NCBI GenBank assembly: GCA_038002745.1
Contig: JBBODD010000001.1
Span: 372,001 to 436,000, forward strand
DNA length: 64,000 bases
From: Bacillus sp. FSL H8-0547
Lineage (GTDB): Bacteria; Bacillota; Bacilli; Bacillales; Bacillaceae
Reading direction: 5' to 3'
Part shown: piece after piece, positions 36,241 to 44,492 of the stretch
Layout of the letters: every line of letters starts with the position of its first letter
How positions within the stretch are numbered: the first letter of the stretch is position 1
Translations under genes and position numbers: made by a program
The notes under the pieces: model-generated
What the model saw: only the letters and a program-made list of their open reading frames with translations
What the model was told of the DNA's origin: nothing
Database searches by the model: none

Positions 36241-37071
36241 ATGAAAGATGAGCTGCATTATATAGGCAATAAGATTCAGGAAAACGCACGTGAAATTACT
36301 TTGAATATCCCGAGCGCCCAAGATGCCAAGCATACTCAGCAGCTGGAGCATTCGGGATTCCCATTAGAAGAGCGAATTGCCTACCGGGAAGAACTGGTCG
36401 GTTATTTGGGACAGGCTCTGTGTGATGTGAAGGTTGAGGAAAAAGTAGACCAGTGGAGCATAAAAATAGCAAAAAGAGCCATCCATTTTGACGTCCCGCT
36501 GGCCCAGTGTCTCCGTGCGATCGGGGCATACAGGACGGCTCTGTGGGACACTCTGACCGAAGAGCTTCACAAAAACAACTTCTACGCCGTTACGATGCTG
36601 GATGTTTCCAAAATGATTGATCCGCTGATTGACAGAGCCTGCAGTGTGACAGGCAGCGTCTATGAAAACCACAGCAATGAATTAATGGAAGTGGCTTATT
36701 CAGCATTGGAAGAGCTTTCTGTTCCGGTTGTGCCGGTGGCAGAAGGAATTGCCGTTATTCCTCTTGTTGGAGCGGTTGACACAAGAAGGGCCGCACTGAT
36801 CATGGAAGTTTCCCTTAGAGAGGGCGCCCGCCTGAATCTCGAAGAAGTCATCCTGGATGTATCCGGAGTTCCCATTATTGATACTATGGTGGCAGACCAG
36901 ATTTTCAAAATCGTCAGCGCACTCAAGATCAGCGGCATCCACACCGTTCTCACCGGCCTCCGTCCTGAAATCGCCCAGACCATCATGAGTCTCGGCCTTG
37001 ATTTTAATCATATCGAAACCAAATTCAACATGAGAAAAGCTTTGTATGACCTTGGATTCAGACGACAATAA
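36241..37071 (+). CDS. RsbR-type stressosome protein (STAS domain), copy 1
   Basis: 276 residues. The N-terminal half is a helical RsbR-type sensor domain. The C-terminal STAS domain (about residues 160-270) runs from VPVVPVAEGIAVIPLVGAVDT, with the RsbT-phosphorylated Thr expected in VSGVPIIDTMVA and a second in HTVLTGLRPEIA. RsbR paralogues co-assemble with RsbS and RsbT to gate the general stress response. No rsbS, rsbT or sigB genes are in the window. ATG at 36241 has AAGGGGAAC upstream. A terminator follows. Confidence 0.88.
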   Translation: MKDELHYIGNKIQENAREITLNIPSAQDAKHTQQLEHSGFPLEERIAYREELVGYLGQALCDVKVEEKVDQWSIKIAKRAIHFDVPLAQCLRAIGAYRTALWDTLTEELHKNNFYAVTMLDVSKMIDPLIDRACSVTGSVYENHSNELMEVAYSALEELSVPVVPVAEGIAVIPLVGAVDTRRAALIMEVSLREGARLNLEEVILDVSGVPIIDTMVADQIFKIVSALKISGIHTVLTGLRPEIAQTIMSLGLDFNHIETKFNMRKALYDLGFRRQ

Positions 37072-37091
37072 ATGAAGCTGATATGTATCGT

Positions 37092-37129
37092 AAAATCCGA
37101 ACTATGAATCAATTAGTTCGGATTTTTTC
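37092..37129 (+). terminator. Terminator of the rsbR-like gene
   Basis: AAAATCCGAACTA/TAGTTCGGATTTT stem and a six-T run. Confidence 0.9.
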
Positions 37130-37149
37130 TGTTTCTACCTGTGGAGTAT

Positions 37150-37765
37150 TAGCCGGAGTGCTGCCACTTTTCCAGGTCATGATTCCTCACTTGTGGCGCC
37201 ACTCACCGGAATGCTGCCACTTTTACAAGTCATGATTCCTCACTTGTGGCGCCATTCAGCAGAGTGCTGCCACTTTTTCAGGTCACGAATCCTCTTTTGT
37301 GGCGCCACTCACCAGAGTGCTGCCACTTTTTCCGATCACGAATCCTCTTTTGTGGTGCCACTCACCGGAGTGCTGCCACTTTTTCAGGTCACGAATCCTC
37401 TTTTGTGGCGCCACTCACCAGAGTGCTCCCACTTTTTCAGGTCATGATTCCTCACTTGTGGCGTCATTCACCAGAGTACTCCCACTTTTTCAGGTCACGA
37501 ATCCTCTTTTGTGGCGCCACTCATCGGAGAGCTGCCACTTTTTCCGATCACGAATCCTCTTTTGTGGTGCCACTCACCGGAGTGCTGCCACTTTTTCAGG
37601 TCACGAATCCTCTTTTGTGGCGCCACTCACCAGAGTGCTGCCACTTTTTCAGGTCATGATTCCTCACTTGTGGCGTCATTCACCAGAGTGCTGCCACTTT
37701 TTCCGGTCAAGAATCCTCTTTTGTGGCGCCACTCACCGGAGAGCTGCCGCTTTCCCAATTTTTAA
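37150..37765. repeat. Tandem array 3: about 11 copies of a 53-bp unit
   Basis: The palindrome GTGGCGCCAC recurs at 37193, 37246, 37299, 37352 and onward with 53-base spacing to about 37730. Each unit also has TGCTGCCACTTTTTCAGGTCA and a variable ATTCCTCACTT or GAATCCTCTTTT part. Because the period is not a multiple of three and stop codons are rare, all plus frames look open for long distances, but these are not genes. It lies between convergent genes (rsbR-like on plus, SDR on minus). Confidence 0.95.
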
Positions 37766-37808
37766 TTGAACACCGGCTTTCCTGTTAATAACATACTGTG
37801 CCGTATCC

Positions 37809-37907
37809 TTAGTCAATAAAAGCGGAATGAAAAACAACTCCCCCATAACCCAAATACTCTATTACTGGAGCGGTTCTTTTCAGGATAGATTCAAAATCAA
37901 AAAGCAT
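37809..37907 (-). pseudogene. 32-codon ORF with a strong ribosome site, possible remnant of a DedA-like gene
   Basis: On the minus strand AGGGAGG precedes an ATG at 37907 by a normal gap. The frame reads MLFDFESILKRTAPVIEYLG and so on for 32 residues, then stops at 37809, just before array 3. The phrase IEYLGYGGVVFHSAFID resembles the N-terminus of DedA membrane proteins, but the body of such a protein is absent. It may be the leftover start of a gene destroyed when array 3 expanded, or a small peptide. The rest of the 37770-38130 gap shows nothing else recognisable. Confidence 0.35.
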
Positions 37908-38134
37908 AAATTGCCTCCCTTCATTATTGAGTTTGACCGAACGGCCGGCTGCGTGCATCCGGTTTAAAGCAGATTAGAGAGTGTACCATGCGTTTTATGA
38001 ATCTCTGATTTTATAAACTAGCTAATCGAACTCAGATTTGAATAGAATATTCGTCTGAATGCATGTCACGAAAGAAGTCTATTCCCCATTATGCGATTTC
38101 CTGTTCTTAAAAGTGCAAGTATTGTTCTCCTTTT

Positions 38135-38902
38135 TTAAACTAGAGCGGTTATGCCGCCATCCACAACAAAAACCTGGCCGACAATATAATCCGATGCTTT
38201 CCCGGAGAGCAGCAGAATAACACCGTCTAGGTCGCCTTCTGTACCGAAACGGCCGGCAGGCACCCCTTTTAAAATCCCAGCATTATCTTTTTCTAGAATC
38301 ATTTTTGTCAATTTCGTCGGGAAATATCCCGGTGCGATTGCATTAACCTGAATATTGTCCGGGGCAAGTTTTACTGCAAGATCCTTCGTGAAACTGATGA
38401 CAGCGCCTTTGCTTGTGCTGTAGGCAATCGTATCCATAAGCTCTGCCGGAGTTCCTCCCATTCCCGTAACTGAGGCGATATTGATGATCTTGCCCGAGCC
38501 CTGGCTTTTCATTACTTTTGCAGCAGCCTGGCTGAAAAGGAAGACTCCCCTGACATTGACATTCATGACTTTGTCCCATTTATCGGCAGGCAGTTCAAGC
38601 GCAGGCGCCATCCATGAGGTACCGCTGTTGTTGATTAAAATATCAATTGTTCCAAAGTGAGCCAACGTCTGGTCGATGACATTCTGGATATCCTTCTGGC
38701 TCGTTACATCACAGGCAATCGCAAGGGACTTAACACCGAGAGCAACAAGTTCTCCCCTGACCTTCTCGCATGCTTCAAGATCCCTTGAACACACGACAAC
38801 ATTAGCGCCTGCAAGTGCAAGCACTCTTGCCATTTGTGCGCCAAGCCCCTTTCCTCCGCCGGTAACAATAGCCGTTTTATTTTTCAAGCTGAATAGATTC
38901 AA
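38135..38902 (-). CDS. Short-chain dehydrogenase/reductase (SDR)
   Basis: 255 residues. The cofactor motif is TGGGKGLG near the N-terminus, with NNSG in the middle, the catalytic Ser in INIASVTG, and YSTSK (Tyr-x-x-x-Lys). The C-terminus ends VFVVDGGITALV. CSRDLEAC after the second strand suggests NADP preference. It is similar in style to gluconate 5-dehydrogenase and 3-oxoacyl reductase; the substrate is not certain. The start is TTG at 38902 with GGAGCAAGGA just before it. It stands alone. Confidence 0.85.
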   Translation of the reverse strand: MNLFSLKNKTAIVTGGGKGLGAQMARVLALAGANVVVCSRDLEACEKVRGELVALGVKSLAIACDVTSQKDIQNVIDQTLAHFGTIDILINNSGTSWMAPALELPADKWDKVMNVNVRGVFLFSQAAAKVMKSQGSGKIINIASVTGMGGTPAELMDTIAYSTSKGAVISFTKDLAVKLAPDNIQVNAIAPGYFPTKLTKMILEKDNAGILKGVPAGRFGTEGDLDGVILLLSGKASDYIVGQVFVVDGGITALV

Positions 38903-39111
38903 ATTCCTTGCTCCTTTCTAAAATCAGTGTGATCCTTTAATATCTTAGTAAGAGTTTGTCTAAGAGGTTACACTATTTGATGCGTTAGCCCCCGCCCTTT
39001 TCGACAAAAATAGACGTTTTCGGTAGACAAGGATATGGGTATACGGATAATAACTTGATTTGGCGGGATTTATGCTAAAATAAGGTCATACCAATTAGAG
39101 GAGGATAAAAG

Positions 39112-40158
39112 ATGAAATACAGCGGGTATATCGGTACATATACAAAGGGAGACAGCAAAGGCATTTACTCCTTTACACTTGATACAGATGCAAAAAAACT
39201 GAGTGAACCAAGCGTTGCTGCTGAAATCGGCAGTCCTACATACTTGAATTTAAGCAAAGATAACCGTTTCGTATATGCGATTGGAAAAGACGGGGACGCA
39301 GGAGGGTTGGTTGCCTACTCAAGAAATGCGAATACAGGGGAATTGACGGAGCTTAACAGACAGCTTCGCGAAGGAGCATCACCCTGCCACGTAAGTGTTG
39401 ATTCAACCAACCGGTTTGTTGTATCTGCAAATTACCATAACGGGACAATTGAATCCCATGAGATGGATGTGATCAGCGGAACTCTCTCATCCGCCCTTTC
39501 CATCCGCAAGCATGAAGGTTCAGGGCCTAATGAAGAAAGACAGGACGCTCCGCACGCCCACTATGCAGGCTTCACGCCTGAGGAAAAGTATGTCGCTGCT
39601 ATTGATCTTGGCACTGACAAACTGTACACATATGAGCTCAATGACGGTGAACTTTATGAAGTTCACAGCCTTCACCTGAAGAGAGGAAGCGGACCAAGAC
39701 ATCTGACGTTCCACCCGAACGGGAAGATTGCATATCTGCTCACAGAGCTCAGCAACGAAGTAGTTGTTCTTGATTATAAGGAAGACGGCAGCTTCACAGA
39801 GCTTCAGTATATCTCCACTCTTCCGGAGGATTTTACAGAAAACAGCCAGGGTTCTGCGATTCACATCTCATCTGATGGACAATTCGTGTATGCCGGCAAC
39901 CGCGGGCACGACAGCATCGCCGTTTTCAAAACTGACAGCGACACAGGTAAACTGACATTCGTAGAACGCACGTCCACTGAAGGAAACTGGCCGCGTGACT
40001 TTGCACTCGATCCAACTGAAAACTTCCTGATTGCATCCAACCAGGAAAGCAGTAGCCTGATCCTGTTTGAAAGAAACCGCGAAACAGGAAAACTGTCTCT
40101 TCTGCAGTCAGATGTTCATGTGCCTTATCCGGTTTGCGTAAAATTCTTAAATCAATAA
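39112..40158 (+). CDS. pgl: 6-phosphogluconolactonase-type beta-propeller lactonase (YkgB)
   Basis: 348 residues of the seven-bladed lactonase family, with repeated blade motifs (GIYSFTLDTDAKKL, GGLVAYSRNANTGELTEL, DSIAVFKTDSDTGKLTFV). The conserved HAHY/H-G segment DAPHAHYAGF and the GSGPRHLTFHPNGK motif fit the active-site groove. In B. subtilis the homologue YkgB hydrolyses 6-phosphogluconolactone in the pentose phosphate pathway. The AGGAGG site is seven bases before the ATG; TTGATT with an extended TGCTAAAAT -10 lies just upstream. Confidence 0.88.
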   Translation: MKYSGYIGTYTKGDSKGIYSFTLDTDAKKLSEPSVAAEIGSPTYLNLSKDNRFVYAIGKDGDAGGLVAYSRNANTGELTELNRQLREGASPCHVSVDSTNRFVVSANYHNGTIESHEMDVISGTLSSALSIRKHEGSGPNEERQDAPHAHYAGFTPEEKYVAAIDLGTDKLYTYELNDGELYEVHSLHLKRGSGPRHLTFHPNGKIAYLLTELSNEVVVLDYKEDGSFTELQYISTLPEDFTENSQGSAIHISSDGQFVYAGNRGHDSIAVFKTDSDTGKLTFVERTSTEGNWPRDFALDPTENFLIASNQESSSLILFERNRETGKLSLLQSDVHVPYPVCVKFLNQ

Positions 40159-40195
40159 AAAGATCTCAGAGCCTGAGCGGCTCTGAGATCTTTTT
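40157..40195. terminator. Bidirectional terminator after pgl
   Basis: AAAAAGATCTCAGAGCC/GGCTCTGAGATCTTTTT. It overlaps the 3' end of the minus-strand GNAT pseudogene. Confidence 0.92.
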
Positions 40196-40726
40196 ATATT
40201 CTTCCCTCGTAATTCCAAACAGGAGCAGGTCATGATAGCTGCCTTGCGTATAAATCATGTTCCGCATTCTGCCTTCTTCTTGAAAGCCCAGATTTCTGTG
40301 CAGGCTGATCGAAGCCTCATTAAAACTGTACACATGAGCATTTGCTTTTTGATAGCGCAGTTCTTCAAATAAATAGCGAAGCACAATTCTGATGGCATCT
40401 CCTGCATATCCCTTTCACCAGTGCTCTCTGAATATACTGATGCCATAGCTGAATGTGCCGTTTCGGGTATCACACTTATCCGTGCTGATGCTGCCAGCAA
40501 ATTCCCCCGCTGCATTCTCTATAGAAAGTCTGACAGCATCCTCGTTCCAGCCTTTTTCCGCCTCGGCCTCAGTCCATCTTCTTGTGCCCTCTTCAGATCT
40601 TGGACCATAAATGGCATCCTTTGAGTCTAGCTATCTCTGAATCCATGCCGTCTTTGTGAAACATCACGGCTGAACAGGCCTGAGTCTGACAAGCTCCCCC
40701 TTCCAGATGCTGTTGCTTTCAGCCAT
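40166..40726 (-). pseudogene. Decayed GNAT N-acetyltransferase (RimJ/RimL-like)
   Basis: A former gene of about 187 codons starts at the ATG at 40726 with a good AGGAGAGG site (MAESNSIWKGELVRLRPVQ) and ends at 40166. It is broken by a stop and frameshift soon after the RLRPVQ segment and by another frameshift before DAIYGPRSEEG. An in-frame TGA also stands where the acetyl-CoA loop should read HWGKGYAGDA (here HW-stop-KGYAGDA). The C-terminal part (LRYLFEELRYQKANAHVYSFN, RNLGFQEEGRMRN) is intact. At least three lesions make recoding unlikely. Confidence 0.88.
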
Positions 40727-40742
40727 TTAGAGCCTCTCCTTT

Positions 40743-40970
40743 TCATTCCACTTCCTTCAGCATTTTTTCAATTGAAGTCAGTCTTTGATTTAATTCTTCG
40801 TTTACTTTTACTTGTTTCTGCTGAAAAGCCGCGTGATCTCTCTCCAGTTTCAGTCTCTCTTCGGCTCTCGCTTCCATCCGTTTAAAATAGCGGATGATAA
40901 AGATTAAGGGAAGAATGATGAGGATGATCCAAAATAATAATGGCCCTAGCGTAGTAATAATATCCCCCAT
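40743..40970 (-). CDS. Small single-pass membrane protein with coiled tail
   Basis: 75 residues: one strong N-terminal membrane helix (LLFWIILIILPLIFIIRYF) followed by a charged, helical cytosolic tail (MEARAEERLKLERDHAAFQ) likely to form a coiled coil. ATG at 40970 has AAGGAG six bases upstream; the frame opens earlier at 40994. It follows the ArsR-like regulator by 26 bases and is probably co-transcribed with it. No family is recognised. Confidence 0.7.
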   Translation of the reverse strand: MGDIITTLGPLLFWIILIILPLIFIIRYFKRMEARAEERLKLERDHAAFQQKQVKVNEELNQRLTSIEKMLKEVE

Positions 40971-40996
40971 AAAAATCTCCTTTTCGTTCTGCACAT

Positions 40997-41317
40997 TTAT
41001 TCTTTCTTTTTTTCAGATATGCTTTCTGATGCTTCCGCAATGATTCCGGCATCGAGCGGAACACTGAATGGAACAAGCTCAAAATATTTCATTGCTTTCC
41101 CATCGTCTGAAATTTCATGCTCCCCCTTTATGAGTCCGGCTTCTTCAAGCTTTTTCAGATGCAAATACACAAGCGGACGGCTGATGCCAAGCTCCCTTGC
41201 AAGCTGGCTGACATACTGACGCTCCCTGTGCAGAATAGCAATAATCTTCATCCGATACGGATTGGAGAGCGCATCAAGAAGCTTAATCAAATCGTCACCA
41301 TTCATTTGTTTTTTCAT
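40997..41317 (-). CDS. ArsR-family winged-helix regulator, possibly translated from a leaderless mRNA
   Basis: 106 residues. Winged helix: LLDALSNPYRMKIIAILH, then QLARELGISRPLVYLHLKKLEEAGL (recognition helix) and a wing with HEISDDGKAMKYFEL. No Cys-rich metal motif is seen, so it is not a classic metal sensor. The ATG at 41317 has no ribosome site and lies only eight bases after a perfect TATAAT. An internal ATG four codons on also lacks one. The operator-like palindrome over its promoter suggests self-repression. The small membrane protein next to it is the other likely target. Confidence 0.82.
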   Translation of the reverse strand: MKKQMNGDDLIKLLDALSNPYRMKIIAILHRERQYVSQLARELGISRPLVYLHLKKLEEAGLIKGEHEISDDGKAMKYFELVPFSVPLDAGIIAEASESISEKKKE

Positions 41318-41318
41318 A

Positions 41319-41336
41319 TGTAATAATTATATTACA
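41319..41336. promoter_or_regulatory. 18-bp palindrome over the -10 element of the ArsR-like gene
   Basis: TGTAATAATTATATTACA is a full palindrome apart from its centre and covers the minus-strand -10. Confidence 0.78.
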
Positions 41337-41354
41337 GGTGTAAGTAACAAGCAA
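41326..41354 (-). promoter_or_regulatory. Sigma-A promoter of the ArsR-like gene
   Basis: Minus strand: -35 TTGCTT (41354-41349), 17-base spacer, -10 TATAAT (41331-41326). The expected start point falls at or within a base or two of the ATG. Confidence 0.75.
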
Positions 41355-41462
41355 GAAAATATTGGAATATATGCTTAATAATTGAAGTTCGTTATCTATC
41401 ATGCAGGATTCTCATACATTAAAAAAGAACTATAAACCTATAATGACCAGGAGGTGCTGTGC

Positions 41463-41669
41463 TTGGAAACTGTTTATCTGATTTGCGTCGTTGCTGCCGT
41501 CGGGTTTTTCATTTTCAATCTGCTTAGACAAAACCGCAGGCTGCCTAACAATGAGTACACACCCATGAATGATATTGACAACGGCCTCGTCCGAAACTAT
41601 CAGAATGAAATTCCCCTAAGTGAAAGCAAACATGAAGCAAGATATGAAGAATACGAGGAGAGAAAATAA
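41463..41669 (+). CDS. Small single-pass membrane protein
   Basis: 68 residues with one N-terminal membrane helix (VYLICVVAAVGFFIFNLL) and a polar tail ending in ESKHEARYEEYEERK. The start is TTG at 41463, six bases after AGGAGGTG; an open GTG at 41454 lies inside that ribosome site. It is followed after three bases by the next gene, so the two form an operon. No family is recognised. Confidence 0.65.
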   Translation: METVYLICVVAAVGFFIFNLLRQNRRLPNNEYTPMNDIDNGLVRNYQNEIPLSESKHEARYEEYEERK

Positions 41670-41672
41670 GGA

Positions 41673-42152
41673 ATGCCTAAAACTATGAAAAGGAGCAATC
41701 GTGATTTGAACCGAAATGTACTGCTTGCAATCCCTTCTTATTCACCCGATGATTCAGGCTTTCAGTCTCCCATTGGAGAAACCTATGACTATTGGGAGAA
41801 AATCATTTCTTATTTCCTGACTAAGGCAGATACGGTTGAGATTCATTGCTGGAAAGATGAGAAAGCATCAATGAATGAACTCAGTCATTTTGAAGAGAAA
41901 GCTGCTGCTGATGACGGGGATCTCATTATATTTACCGTAAAGAAAACACCCGCTCTGTCTGAGTTCCTGGTTAAGAGCCATTTAAAAAACGGCCGGATGA
42001 AATGGTTTACGGTGAACTTGATCCTCAGGGGTGAGACTGTTCTTCATTCCGGACACTGGGGCACTGAACTTGCCGTTTACGGTCTTTCAGAAGAAGACCT
42101 TTCATTTATCACGAACACAGTTCCATCTGAAACTGATTTCACCTGGTGGTAA
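41673..42152 (+). CDS. Hypothetical protein of a two-gene unit
   Basis: 159 residues, soluble, with no clear signal peptide. It has a segment NVLLAIPSYSPDDSGFQSPI and an alternating beta-alpha look further on (ADTVEIHCWKDE, GDLIIFTVKKTPALSEFLV). The C-terminus is rich in aromatic residues (TDFTWW). No family is recognised. It directly follows the small membrane protein gene, which may anchor or partner it. Confidence 0.65.
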   Translation: MPKTMKRSNRDLNRNVLLAIPSYSPDDSGFQSPIGETYDYWEKIISYFLTKADTVEIHCWKDEKASMNELSHFEEKAAADDGDLIIFTVKKTPALSEFLVKSHLKNGRMKWFTVNLILRGETVLHSGHWGTELAVYGLSEEDLSFITNTVPSETDFTWW

Positions 42153-42358
42153 AATCAGTTTTTTTATGCATTTTTATCCTGTCCTACAAGCTCCAAAAGC
42201 CTCAATTAAATGTTTTTCACTTTAAAGAAACAGGGCGTGTGAATAGGATTCATTAAAATCCGGGCATAATGTCGCATATTTAAGCTGAATTTAAGGTTTC
42301 ATTCAGCATGGTTTAATGACCATGAAATAAAATTTTCAGTGGAGCCGTACACGCAGAA

Positions 42359-42372
42359 AGAAAGCGCTTTAA
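42359..42372. promoter_or_regulatory. Possible cre-like palindrome upstream of the AbrB-family gene
   Basis: AGAAAGCGCTTTAA matches the CcpA site consensus TGWAARCGYTWNCW at 12 of 14 positions, missing the outer T and C. It lies about 35 bases before the gene start. The remainder of the 42153-42405 gap shows no gene. Confidence 0.3.
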
Positions 42373-42405
42373 AACTGTACAAATACATAACTAGGATGGA
42401 AAACA

Positions 42406-42696
42406 ATGAGAACACAGACCGTGCTAAGAAAAATGGATTCAGAAGGCAGAGTCACATTGCCTCAAAAATGGAGAAAGTACTTAGGCATTAAACGCTATGA
42501 TCATGTTGAAATATTCGCAGACCATCATTCCATCACGATCAGAAAATTTGAGCCCCAGAAAAAATGCTTCATTACAGGAAAAATTGATCCGGACAATTTT
42601 GTTTGCTGCGATGGAAAAGTTGTCCTCAGTCCTGAGGGAGTTGACATCTTAAAAAACAGACTGGCAGGCAGCACGAGCTTTATGATCCGGCCATAA
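42406..42696 (+). CDS. AbrB/Abh-family transition-state regulator
   Basis: 96 residues. The N-terminal swapped-hairpin DNA-binding domain is recognisable: RKMDSEGRVTLPQKWRKYLGIKRYDHVEIFAD. The C-terminal half (KCFITGKIDPDNFVCCDGKVVLSPEG) resembles the Abh/AbrB C-terminal domain, with its CFITG motif. Such proteins repress stationary-phase genes. It is a stand-alone gene closed by a strong terminator. Confidence 0.88.
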   Translation: MRTQTVLRKMDSEGRVTLPQKWRKYLGIKRYDHVEIFADHHSITIRKFEPQKKCFITGKIDPDNFVCCDGKVVLSPEGVDILKNRLAGSTSFMIRP

Positions 42697-42698
42697 AA

Positions 42699-42731
42699 CC
42701 CCCTGCCGCCATGGCAGGGGGTAAGCTTTTT
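42699..42731. terminator. Terminator between the AbrB-family and cyclophilin genes
   Basis: A nine-bp stem CCCCCTGCC/GGCAGGGGG, with TTTTT a few bases later on plus and TTTTATGG on minus. Confidence 0.8.
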
Positions 42732-43353
42732 ATTCTGCTTTTTCCGGCTCGCTGTATTCCTCGCCAAATGTTTCAACAGTAACAGATTTCATTTTCTGGT
42801 CTTCCAGCGGCTTATCGTTCTCCGTTTGGACAGAAACGATTTCATCGACCACTTCCATACCCTCCGTTACTTTTCCAAAGGATGCGTACTCGCCGTCAAG
42901 GCTTGGATAGTCAGCAACCATAATAAAAAACTGCGAACCTCCGCTGTCAGGCTCCTGTGAGCGGGCCATTGAGATCACGCCGCGTTCGTGTTTCAGGCTG
43001 TTTTCAAAACCATTTGAACTGAACTCTCCTTTAACCGAATAGCCTGGACCGCCTGTTCCATTTCCGTCAGGGTCTCCCCCCTGAATCATAAACTCAGGAA
43101 TCACACGGTGAAAAATCAGTCCGTCATAAAACTTATCGTTAATCAGCGAAATAAAGTTAGCAACCGTATTTGGCGCGACTTCAGGATACAGCTCTACTTT
43201 GATTTGCTTGTCATTTTCCATTGTAATGGTGACAATTGGATTTTTATCTACTTTTTTTACAGGCTCCTCAGCGCTTTGCTCCTGATCTTTGTTTCCGCAT
43301 GCTGTCAGGATGAGCAAAAGCATGGCCATGATCAGTACTGCCGTCTTTTTCAT
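42730..43353 (-). CDS. Cyclophilin-type peptidyl-prolyl isomerase lipoprotein
   Basis: 207 residues. The signal ends in a lipobox (LLLILTAC), so it is anchored outside the membrane. The cyclophilin domain has FHRVIPEFMIQGGDP (the Arg and Phe/Met of the active site), the GSQFFIM segment and the FGKVTEGMEVVD end. It should help fold exported proteins, beside PrsA. The ATG at 43353 overlaps the stop of the upstream oxidoreductase (ATGA), so it is co-translated with it. Confidence 0.9.
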   Translation of the reverse strand: MKKTAVLIMAMLLLILTACGNKDQEQSAEEPVKKVDKNPIVTITMENDKQIKVELYPEVAPNTVANFISLINDKFYDGLIFHRVIPEFMIQGGDPDGNGTGGPGYSVKGEFSSNGFENSLKHERGVISMARSQEPDSGGSQFFIMVADYPSLDGEYASFGKVTEGMEVVDEIVSVQTENDKPLEDQKMKSVTVETFGEEYSEPEKAE

Positions 43354-44363
43354 GTCATCATCTCTCCCATTTCATTTGCAATCAGTTCATACGACCTCAG
43401 CCTGTCCTCATAGCTGTGTGTAATTGTAACAATCATGATTTCGTTCACGCCGTATTTTCCCGCTATGCCGATCAGTTTCCTTTTTACTTCTGCGGGATTG
43501 CCTGCGATTAATTTGCCTTCTGAGCTCTGCAGCATCTCACGTTCTTCCCGGCTGTATGTATAGGATTTTGCTTCTTCAACCGACGGAATGCCTCCGGTGA
43601 TCCCCTTTAGCTGCTGAATTCGCCAAAGTCTGAGACTTCCGGCTAACTCTTTTGCTTTTTCAGTGGAATCGGCGCAAATAGCACTCACGGTAAGAAGGGA
43701 TTTCGGCTGTTTCAGCTCATATTTAGGCTGAAAGCGGGTTTTGTATTCTTTTAGCATGTCCACCCCGTCTTTGTCGCTCATAAACTCTCCAAAGGCATAG
43801 GCCGTTCCCGTCTGCGCAGCAAGCCTTCCGCTCTTTATGCTCGTCCCAAGAAGCCACACTTCAGGCGGGATTCCAGGCACCGGCGCTGCTTTCAGAGTGG
43901 AATAGAAATTTTCTGCAGGAAAATCACCATGAATAAAATGAAGCAGCTCTTTAAATTTGTGCGGCATTGTACGGACATTTTCCAGGAAATTGTCTGATAA
44001 TGCCATTGTTGCTTCTGCCGATCCCCCTGGTGCCCTGCCGATGCCAAGATCTATCCTTCCCGGAAAAAGCACAGAGAGCATATGAAAGGTTTCTGCGATT
44101 TTATAGGGCTTATAATGCGGGAGCAAAACAGCACCGGCACCGATGCGGATTTTTTCGGTGTCTGCCCCGATATAACTCAGCATAATTTCAGGCGCAGGAC
44201 AGGCAAGACCGGGCATGTCATGATGCTCCGCTATCCAGTAGCGGTGATACCCCATTTTTTCAGCCGCCCTGGCAAGACGTGCTGATTCCCTCAGAGCTGT
44301 TCCCGCTGAGGATCCGGATGAAATCGGGGACTGATCGAGTATACTGAGTTTCAATCCTTCCAC
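43350..44363 (-). CDS. LLM-class (luciferase-like) flavin oxidoreductase
   Basis: 337 residues of the bacterial luciferase-like family. The N-terminus is LKLSILDQSPISSGSSAGTAL, with RYWIAEHHDMPGLACPAPEIM (His-His motif typical of the LLM group that includes YceB/YtmO relatives) and RIDLGIGRAPGG. It uses reduced flavin on an unknown substrate. The start is GTG at 44363 with only a weak AGAAAGAA site; a TTG four codons on is an alternative. It is coupled with the cyclophilin gene by ATGA overlap, an odd pairing. Confidence 0.88.
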   Translation of the reverse strand: MEGLKLSILDQSPISSGSSAGTALRESARLARAAEKMGYHRYWIAEHHDMPGLACPAPEIMLSYIGADTEKIRIGAGAVLLPHYKPYKIAETFHMLSVLFPGRIDLGIGRAPGGSAEATMALSDNFLENVRTMPHKFKELLHFIHGDFPAENFYSTLKAAPVPGIPPEVWLLGTSIKSGRLAAQTGTAYAFGEFMSDKDGVDMLKEYKTRFQPKYELKQPKSLLTVSAICADSTEKAKELAGSLRLWRIQQLKGITGGIPSVEEAKSYTYSREEREMLQSSEGKLIAGNPAEVKRKLIGIAGKYGVNEIMIVTITHSYEDRLRSYELIANEMGEMMT

Positions 44364-44492
44364 TTCTTTCTAATGTGAGATGGGTTCATTATACTGGCTG
44401 ACAGACTGAATGATGAACTGCATGATCTTCATTATTTTACCACGAATAACAGCGGAATACAGGGCACATCCTGTTAAAAGGAGGTGACAGGT

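Noticed and set aside
37193-37769. Several long overlapping reading frames in array 3
   Set aside because: They come from a 53-bp repeat that lacks stop codons in several frames. The translations repeat one another and have no ribosome site of note.
40255-40515. Separate 86-codon protein on the minus strand
   Set aside because: It is an alternative frame of the decayed GNAT gene; the true frame reads the acetyltransferase motifs.
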